Positions 1 to 4,898 of a DNA stretch of 10,176 nt are shown here, in pieces. Numbering within the stretch: position 1 is the first letter of the stretch; each line of letters opens with the position of its first letter. Location of the stretch: contig JALOMK010000041.1 of NCBI GenBank assembly GCA_025455505.1, positions 1 through 10,176 of the forward strand. Direction: 5' to 3'. Made by a program: the position numbers and the translations under genes. This DNA comes from Bacteroidales bacterium (GTDB lineage: Bacteria > Bacteroidota > Bacteroidia > Bacteroidales > VadinHA17). Under the pieces are notes generated by a model. The model searched no databases. It was not told the origin of the DNA and saw only the letters and a program-made list of their open reading frames with translations.

Positions 1-980
1 GCATTAGCCTTAAGCTCCTTTGCAAGCTGTCTGATGTGAAAGCCGTCTGCATTTTTGAGTGCAGGCACCATAAGGCCGCGGGCAGTGTCGACTGCAAGCC
101 CGAGATGCACCCTGCCGAAAGTCCTGATTGAATCTCCAGTGAAGTGACTGTTCAGTTCCGGGAATTTCGCAAGGGCTCTGAGGACACACCAGCACAAAAT
201 ATCGTTGAGGGTCACATCCTGTTTCTCCGATCCCGATGCCAGTCCCTTTTTGATTGTATTCCTGGCTTCAAGTATCTTTCGGGCGTCAGCGCTCATGTGA
301 TGCGTAAGCTGTGCCGAATTCTGAAGCGATGCATGCATTGCCTTCGCAATGAGCTTCCGGACGTTGCTGAGCTGAACGTCCCTGTATTCTCCTGCATCTG
401 CAGCAATCGGAGATTTTGGCTGCAGCTGGTTACCTGCATTTTGTATATCGCTTACGATTATCCTCCCGTTAGGCCCTGTACCGCTTACCACGGATATGTC
501 AATGCCCTTTTCTTCAGCCAGTAACCTTGCCCTGGGAGATATTCTCAGCCTTGATCCTGGCGCTTCTGCTGCCGTGTCAGGATCGAGTATGATGTTGTGA
601 GTAATAGTGCTTCCGGCAGGGTCTGGGCTATTGCTGTCTTCCTTAACTGTTGCAGCGGCGCTTACATGTCCGCGGATGTTGTTTCCTTCCTTTACTGTTG
701 CGCTGGCCTTGGCCCCGGGACTGAAAGCAGCGGCAGATTCCCCTTCGCTGCCTATGACGGCAACGTTCGACAGGACAGGGACTTCCGATCCCTCCGCCTG
801 GAAAATGTCAAGGATTAACCCATCACAGGGAGCTTCAACATCAAAGGCTGCCTTGTCAGTCTCGTAAGAGAAAAGCAAATCACCTGCACTTACCCTGTCT
901 CCTTTTTGTCTGAACCATTTTGTTATTATGCAGGTCTCCACCGACTGTCCCTGCCTTGGCATTATAACTGCTGTCGCCAT
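1..980 (-). CDS. Dihydrolipoamide acyltransferase (E2) of a 2-oxoacid dehydrogenase complex, 3' end missing
   Basis: This is the E2 core of a 2-oxoacid dehydrogenase complex, which moves an acyl group from E1 to coenzyme A through a swinging lipoyl arm in the cytoplasm. About 326 residues are visible. Residues 1-76 are a biotinyl/lipoyl domain with the ETDKA motif, so Lys43 is the expected lipoylation site. An Ala/Pro/Ser-rich linker follows. Residues about 143-180 (LRISPRARLLAEEKG...GPNGRI) are the peripheral E1/E3-subunit-binding domain. From about residue 198 the 2-oxoacid dehydrogenase acyltransferase domain begins; its C-terminal HxxxDG active site lies beyond the left edge. The ATG at 980 is chosen because the lipoyl fold starts directly there. 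The linker holds a small duplication (SATVKEGN / AATVKEDSN). The gene is divergent from the GntR gene and is probably first in its operon. The substrate (pyruvate, branched-chain oxoacid or acetoin) cannot be decided from this part. Confidence 0.93.
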   Translation of the reverse strand, partial: MATAVIMPRQGQSVETCIITKWFRQKGDRVSAGDLLFSYETDKAAFDVEAPCDGLILDIFQAEGSEVPVLSNVAVIGSEGESAAAFSPGAKASATVKEGNNIRGHVSAAATVKEDSNSPDPAGSTITHNIILDPDTAAEAPGSRLRISPRARLLAEEKGIDISVVSGTGPNGRIIVSDIQNAGNQLQPKSPIAADAGEYRDVQLSNVRKLIAKAMHASLQNSAQLTHHMSADARKILEARNTIKKGLASGSEKQDVTLNDILCWCVLRALAKFPELNSHFTGDSIRTFGRVHLGLAVDTARGLMVPALKNADGFHIRQLAKELKAN

Positions 981-985
981 TTTTA

Positions 986-1001
986 ACTTGTAATTATAAG
1001 T
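986..1001. promoter_or_regulatory. Candidate GntR operator, E2-proximal copy
   Basis: The sequence ACTTGTAATTATAAGT is a 16-bp inverted repeat, 7-bp arms around a 2-bp centre with one mismatched pair. It lies six bases upstream of the E2 start codon. It matches the copy at 1070-1085 in 14 of 16 positions. The TTGTA-type half-site resembles known HutC-subfamily operators such as that of TreR (TTGTATATACAA). Binding by the adjacent GntR protein is inferred. Confidence 0.6.
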
Positions 1002-1052
1002 ATATCAAAAATATTCGCAATATAAACAGATATGTCTAGTAATCAGATTGTA

Positions 1053-1083
1053 CAAAAATATATTAATTAACTTGTATTTACAA
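1053..1083 (-). promoter_or_regulatory. Candidate Bacteroidota promoter for the E2 gene
   Basis: On the minus strand TATTTTTG (1060-1053) fits the Bacteroidota -7 consensus TAnnTTTG. A CTTG/TTG element (1083-1081) lies 20 bp upstream, a suitable place for the -33 element. That -33 element falls inside the palindrome at 1070-1085, so a bound repressor would cover it. A second TATTTTTG box at 1013-1006 has no clear -33 partner. Such boxes occur by chance in A/T-rich DNA. Confidence 0.4.
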
Positions 1084-1085
1084 GT
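1070..1085. promoter_or_regulatory. Candidate GntR operator, regulator-proximal copy
   Basis: ACTTGTATTTACAAGT is a perfect inverted repeat with 7-bp arms around a TT centre. Its centre is 84 bp from the centre of the copy at 986-1001. It overlaps the proposed -33 element of the E2 promoter and abuts the TAAATTTG box (1085-1092) that could be the -7 element of the regulator gene. This position would let one dimer repress both directions. A related 8-bp palindrome TTGTACAA lies between the two copies at 1048-1055. Confidence 0.65.
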
Positions 1086-1092
1086 AAATTTG
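1085..1092 (+). promoter_or_regulatory. Candidate -7 box of the GntR gene
   Basis: TAAATTTG fits the Bacteroidota -7 consensus TAnnTTTG and lies 25 bases before the ATG at 1118, which leaves a leader of roughly 20 bases. Its first base is the last base of the perfect palindrome at 1070-1085. No convincing -33 element is visible at the usual spacing. Confidence 0.35.
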
Positions 1093-1117
1093 TTTATATT
1101 TACATAAATATTCTTCC

Positions 1118-1834
1118 ATGGCTCATGACCGTTCCATACCGCAGCACAGGAGGTTGTACGACATACTCCGCCGGCATATCAGCGAAGGTGTATACAGCGA
1201 TGGCGACCTTCTACCTTCGGAAAATGAGCTATGCCGCCTGCACGGGCTCACCCGTCCAACTGTGAGGCAGGCTCTCTCAAACCTCGCAAATGACGGGTTC
1301 ATACGAAAACACCAGGGTAAGGGCAGCATAGTCAGCCTTATGCCAAAAGAGATCGGAATCCTTTCGGTAGCAGGGACAACTTCCGCTGTGGGAGGAAAAA
1401 ACCTCAGAACAGATATACTAGAGAAACCCCGGATAATTCCCTGGCCTGCCGACTTCATGTTTCCACTTACTGAACTTGAGAAGGAATCAGGATGTGTTTA
1501 CATGGAGCGTCTGAGGCTACTTGGAAATATCCCGGTATTTTACGATATCACATACATCGCAAACATCAATCTGCCCAGGATATGCGCAAGGAAATTTGAC
1601 AACAGGTCGCTTTTTGCAGTGCTCAGGGATCATTACGGCATGGAGATAAAAGGCGGGGAGCAGAGGATAAAGGCAATCGAGGCATCAGGAAAGACCGCAA
1701 GGTACCTGCGGCTTAAGGCCGGAGAACCCCTGCTTCACCTTGAAAGGAAGATGCTGACAAACTACACTGACCACTTCCTGTACTCTTCGATCTTCTGTAA
1801 TACCGAGAAATACTCTATATTCGGGAGGTTCTAA
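1118..1834 (+). CDS. GntR-family transcriptional regulator, HutC subfamily
   Basis: This is a 238-residue cytoplasmic DNA-binding regulator. Residues 8-72 form the winged helix-turn-helix of the GntR family, with the recognition region LPSENELCRLHGLTRPTVRQAL (about 32-53) followed by the wing IRKHQGKGSIV. Residues about 95-232 have the layout of a UTRA effector-binding domain, including CVYMERLRLL, the YDITYI strand and a C-terminal LHLERKML strand. The length equals the usual HutC-type size. The gene is divergent from the E2 gene, and the shared gap contains two matching palindromes, so repression of itself and of the E2 operon is the simplest reading. The effector is unknown; a sugar phosphate, organic acid or acyl metabolite would fit the UTRA fold. 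The stop codon is followed at once by a GC-rich palindrome at 1835-1854. Confidence 0.92.
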   Translation: MAHDRSIPQHRRLYDILRRHISEGVYSDGDLLPSENELCRLHGLTRPTVRQALSNLANDGFIRKHQGKGSIVSLMPKEIGILSVAGTTSAVGGKNLRTDILEKPRIIPWPADFMFPLTELEKESGCVYMERLRLLGNIPVFYDITYIANINLPRICARKFDNRSLFAVLRDHYGMEIKGGEQRIKAIEASGKTARYLRLKAGEPLLHLERKMLTNYTDHFLYSSIFCNTEKYSIFGRF

Positions 1835-1854
1835 CCCCTGACTTAAGTCCGGGG
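1835..1854. repeat. GC-rich REP-like palindrome, left copy
   Basis: CCCCTGACTTAAGTCCGGGG is a 20-bp palindrome with one mismatched pair, starting on the base after the GntR stop codon. It could form a hairpin in the 3' end of the GntR mRNA, but no T-run follows, so it is not a typical intrinsic terminator. It resembles the palindrome at 2012-2033. Confidence 0.6.
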
Positions 1855-1998
1855 ATACAGAGTCGGGGGATACGGAGCCCGGGAATAGGTAGCCCGTGGA
1901 TAGGGAGTCCGGGGATAGGTAGTCCGGGGGACAGGACCCCCAGGGGACAGGAAGCCGGTGGCAGAACGCCCGGCGACAGGACGCGCAGGGTGAGCAGG
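1846..1998. repeat. 15-bp tandem repeat array (minisatellite)
   Basis: Six consecutive 15-bp units occupy 1846-1935, with consensus AGTCCGGGGATAGGT (examples start at 1861, 1876, 1891, 1906 and 1921). About four more degraded units of 13-18 bp follow up to 1998. The first nine bases of the unit, AG(T/C)CCGGGG, are the same as the right arm of the two flanking palindromes, which suggests the array grew from one palindrome arm. The array is non-coding on both strands as far as I can judge. Confidence 0.8.
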
Positions 1999-2011
1999 CC
2001 CATAGTCCTTA

Positions 2012-2033
2012 ACCCCGGGCTGAAGCCCGGGGT
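2012..2033. repeat. GC-rich REP-like palindrome, right copy
   Basis: Ten-base arms ACCCCGGGCT and AGCCCGGGGT are separated by GA and are perfectly complementary. The palindrome lies 33 bases before the fucosidase start codon and closes the repeat island that opens at 1835. Such short GC-rich palindromes often recur between genes as REP-like elements; whether this one recurs elsewhere in the genome cannot be seen here. Confidence 0.7.
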
Positions 2034-2066
2034 AACGAGCACAGTGATACCTAGATACATTATAAA

Positions 2067-3449
2067 ATGAAGAGGCGTGAAATGATCATGAAGAGTGCAC
2101 TGCTTTCGGCTGTGCCAATCCTGAGTTCCTTCCGTCATGGAATTTCAGCCGGGTTGCCAGAACAGGCGTTCCGGATAACAAAGAACTTACAGTCGCCGGA
2201 GTCTCCCGGAATTAAACGGTTCGGTGACGCCAGAGACTGGTTCTTTGAGAAGCGCTTCGGGATGTTTGTACACTGGGGTATTTATTCAATTCCCGCGTGG
2301 CATGAACAGCACCAGTGGAGGGCAAGGGTCCCCCGTTCAGAGTACATTAAGCTCGCAAATGAGTGGAAACCTGTACAATTCAACCCGGACCAGTGGCTTG
2401 ATACTCTCGAGTCAGCCGGCATGAAATACCTCACTGTAACTACAAAACACCACGACGGGTTCTGTCTCTGGGATACCAGGCAGACAGCTTTCAATACCAT
2501 GAACACTCCCTATGGGAAAGACATAATCGGCATGCTGGCCGAAGCCTGCCATAAAAGGAACATACCTCTGTGCCTGTACTACTCAATTGCCGACTGGAAC
2601 CATCCTGCCTATCCCAACCAGGGCAGGCATCATGAGCTTGCCGGTCCAGAACCGGGAGATAAGCCTGACTGGGACAGCTACATGGAGTTCCTGAAGCTTC
2701 AGGTAAGGGAGCTTTGCACGAATTATGGAAGAATTGACGGTTTCTGGTGGGACATGAACGTTCCTCAGCATAAGGATCCTTCTGTCAATGAAATGATAAG
2801 GAAACTCCAGCCCTCTGCAGTCATCAACAACAGGGGCTTCGACGACGGTGATTTCGGAACCCCGGAACGAGATTTTGATGCCACTGCCGCAGCAGCAGGT
2901 TCTTTCGAAAGGCCTGTGGAAGCCTGCCAGTCTGTGGGGATGGAGAGCTGGGGTTACAGGAAGGACGAAGACTATTATACCGACCTTCATCTCCTCCGCA
3001 GTATCGACAGCTACCTGTCACGCGACGCCAATTACCTTCTGAATGTCGGCCCTACAGCCGATGGAGTAATCCCTGAAACATCCCTCAATATTTTACTAAG
3101 GATAGGGAAATGGCATGCTTCCGTGGCGGAGTCGTTCACAAACGTTGCACCTTTACCGCAGCTTCTTGTCAGTCGCGACATACTCGTGACAGCCCGCGAC
3201 AAAAGGACAGTCTACCTTCATTTCAGCAAGGGACTTCCAGGAAATGGTGTCAGGCTGAAGCCCCTTGCAGTTCTGCCTGTAAGAGCAACCCTTCTCAATA
3301 ACGGCAGCAGGGTTGAATGCGTTGTTGACCTGGTGCCCTCCGAACATTCCAACCAGGGAAAATATCTCCGGATAAAGAATCTTCCATCAAATGAAATGCA
3401 GGGAACAGTGATGGTTGTGAAACTTGAGTTTGGAAGCGATTTGTTCTGA
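2067..3449 (+). CDS. Alpha-L-fucosidase-like glycoside hydrolase, family GH29
   Basis: The 460-residue product is predicted to remove L-fucose from glycans or glycoconjugates in the periplasm or beyond. The start has a Tat-like pattern, KRREMIMK, before a hydrophobic stretch, so export folded through Tat is likely. GH29 signatures follow in order: FGMFVHWGIYS (about 64-75), KYLTVTTKHHDGFCLW (about 120-135), YYSIADWNHP, and GFWWDM, in which Asp229 is the expected nucleophile. The acid/base is less certain: Glu267 in GTPERDF and Glu285 in PVEACQS are both candidates. NYLLNVGPTADGVIP is the usual end of the barrel, and the last 110 residues form a short beta domain. Length is normal for the family. 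The next gene starts 58 bp later on the same strand, which suggests co-transcription. Fucosidase is the best guess, but GH29 also includes enzymes with other specificities. Confidence 0.9.
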   Translation: MKRREMIMKSALLSAVPILSSFRHGISAGLPEQAFRITKNLQSPESPGIKRFGDARDWFFEKRFGMFVHWGIYSIPAWHEQHQWRARVPRSEYIKLANEWKPVQFNPDQWLDTLESAGMKYLTVTTKHHDGFCLWDTRQTAFNTMNTPYGKDIIGMLAEACHKRNIPLCLYYSIADWNHPAYPNQGRHHELAGPEPGDKPDWDSYMEFLKLQVRELCTNYGRIDGFWWDMNVPQHKDPSVNEMIRKLQPSAVINNRGFDDGDFGTPERDFDATAAAAGSFERPVEACQSVGMESWGYRKDEDYYTDLHLLRSIDSYLSRDANYLLNVGPTADGVIPETSLNILLRIGKWHASVAESFTNVAPLPQLLVSRDILVTARDKRTVYLHFSKGLPGNGVRLKPLAVLPVRATLLNNGSRVECVVDLVPSEHSNQGKYLRIKNLPSNEMQGTVMVVKLEFGSDLF

Positions 3450-3507
3450 TTGAATTAATTATTTTTATACCTTGTCAAACTAAAACCTTATTAAAATCTG
3501 GTATCGT

Positions 3508-4830
3508 ATGAAAGAGCAGAAAAAAGTCTGGTCCAGGCGTCAGTTCCTGGGCTCTGCAGCAGCCGGTATGGCCGGCCTTGTTGTGCTTCCCTCAATTGTT
3601 AAATCATGCAAACCTGCAGCAGCCGACACCGACATTAAACTCGGATTCATCGGAATGGGCCGGCAGTCGATGTTCCTTCTCAACGGGTTCATCGGTCTCG
3701 AAGGTGTGAAGGTAGTCGCCGGATGCGATGTTTACGGTGTAAAGCGTAAGCGGTTTGAGAAAAGAGTCAATGAGTTTTATGCAAAGGCCGGCAAAGAAGT
3801 GAAAGTCGAGACCTATGAAAAATTCGAGGACCTTATCGCCCGTCCCGACATTACAGCCGTTGTCATCGCTGTTCCCGATCATTCGCATGCAAGGATCGCA
3901 ATTGCTGCCTGCAAAGCCGGAAAGGATGTCTACCTTGAGAAACCTATGACCTTTACAATAAAGGAAGGCCAGGAGTTAAGGAAAGTTGTGCGCGAAAACA
4001 ACAGGATACTCGGTATCGGAAGTCAGCAGCGTTCAAGCGAGGAGTTTCAGCATGCTGTGAAGCTGGTCCAGGAAGGCGCAATAGGCAAGATCACTAAGGT
4101 GAACGCCTATGTGGGTGCTCCTCCAAAACCCTATGATCTTCCCGAAGAACCTATACCTGCCGACCTTAACTGGGATCTGTGGCTCGGATCGCTTCCTATG
4201 CCTATTCACTTCAATAACCAGTTGAATCCTCCGATTTCGCTCGATCCTCCGAAAGATGAGGAAATATGGGGCGCATGGCGCTGGTATTCGGAGATGGGCG
4301 GCGGTTTTACAACCGACTGGGGTGCGCACATGTTCGACATAGCACAGTGGGGACTCGGCATGGACAAAAGCGGCCCTGTGGAAATATCACCGATAGGCGA
4401 CGGAACTGAATTCATGCAGTTTACCTATGCTAACGGTGTTGTCCTTACATCTGAGCCCTTCGATGACAAGCTTACAAAGGGCGTCAAATTCTGGGGCGAA
4501 ACCGGCTGGATAGAGGTTTCGAGAGGTATGTTCAATGCTTCTGATCCTAAGTTCAATATGCCTCCTGCACCTGCTGCTGAAGGTCCGTATGAAACAAAAA
4601 TACCTCACCAGATAAATTTCGTTGAAGCTGTAAGGGAACGCAAGGATCCTGCAGTGCCGGTCGAGGTAGGGCACAGCAGCTGCACAGTCTGCACCCTGGG
4701 TAATATCGCATGCGCCCTCAAACGGACTGTCAAATGGAATCCTGAGACAGAAACCTTTGTCGACGATACCGATGGTGCCGCCACAAAGCTCATGCATTAT
4801 GAATACCGCCAGGGCTATACGCTGGTGTAG
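3508..4830 (+). CDS. Tat-exported Gfo/Idh/MocA-family oxidoreductase
   Basis: This 440-residue protein belongs to the NAD(P)-dependent glucose-fructose oxidoreductase / inositol dehydrogenase / MocA family, which oxidises or reduces sugars and polyols. Residues 9-15 (SRRQFLG) are a strong twin-arginine motif followed by a hydrophobic stretch, so the protein should fold with its cofactor in the cytoplasm and then be exported. SIVKSC at 29-34 is a weak lipobox, so lipid anchoring is possible but unproven. The Rossmann domain begins at about residue 43 with GFIGMGR (46-52). EKP at 144-146 carries the family's conserved lysine. GGGFTTDWGAHMFD includes the conserved His274. Retained EKP argues against a GH109-type NAD-dependent glycosidase. 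The gene follows the fucosidase by 58 bp and ends before a terminator. A role in oxidising the released or linked sugar is inferred from context only. Confidence 0.9.
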   Translation: MKEQKKVWSRRQFLGSAAAGMAGLVVLPSIVKSCKPAAADTDIKLGFIGMGRQSMFLLNGFIGLEGVKVVAGCDVYGVKRKRFEKRVNEFYAKAGKEVKVETYEKFEDLIARPDITAVVIAVPDHSHARIAIAACKAGKDVYLEKPMTFTIKEGQELRKVVRENNRILGIGSQQRSSEEFQHAVKLVQEGAIGKITKVNAYVGAPPKPYDLPEEPIPADLNWDLWLGSLPMPIHFNNQLNPPISLDPPKDEEIWGAWRWYSEMGGGFTTDWGAHMFDIAQWGLGMDKSGPVEISPIGDGTEFMQFTYANGVVLTSEPFDDKLTKGVKFWGETGWIEVSRGMFNASDPKFNMPPAPAAEGPYETKIPHQINFVEAVRERKDPAVPVEVGHSSCTVCTLGNIACALKRTVKWNPETETFVDDTDGAATKLMHYEYRQGYTLV

Positions 4831-4847
4831 AAGTATTAAATATTGAG

Positions 4848-4855
4848 TATTTTTG
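4848..4855 (+). promoter_or_regulatory. Possible -7 box for the phosphoesterase gene
   Basis: TATTTTTG fits the TAnnTTTG consensus and lies 43 bases before the ATG at 4899. No good -33 element is visible. If active, transcription would begin around 4860-4863, inside the left arm of the terminator hairpin, so transcripts from it would lack a complete hairpin. Confidence 0.3.
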
Positions 4856-4891
4856 AAGGTTGTCCGGTTAGAAGGGCAACCTTCTTTTTTT
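4855..4891 (+). terminator. Intrinsic terminator after the oxidoreductase gene
   Basis: GAAGGTTG (4855-4862) pairs with CAACCTTC (4877-4884). The stem can extend inward by three more pairs (TCC with GGG), leaving an eight-base loop. Seven T residues follow (4885-4891). It lies 24 bases after the oxidoreductase stop and only seven bases before the next start codon. Confidence 0.85.
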
Positions 4892-4898
4892 AAATTAT

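Noticed and set aside
144..867. Several + strand open frames between 144 and 867
   Set aside because: They are antisense to the E2 gene, whose lipoyl, subunit-binding and catalytic domains read continuously on the minus strand.
1846..1998. Possible CRISPR array
   Set aside because: Units are adjacent without unique spacers and only 15 bp long, and no cas gene is present.
1815..2138. Minus-strand open frame through the tandem array with repeated IPGLP-type pentapeptides
   Set aside because: The 15-bp unit has a length divisible by three, so an open frame arises automatically. The frame overlaps both the GntR and fucosidase genes and the peptide resembles no known protein.
3508..4830. GH109-type NAD-dependent N-acetylgalactosaminidase
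   Set aside because: GH109 proteins share the fold and Tat leader, but this protein keeps the EKP motif of the dehydrogenases, so an oxidoreductase is more likely.
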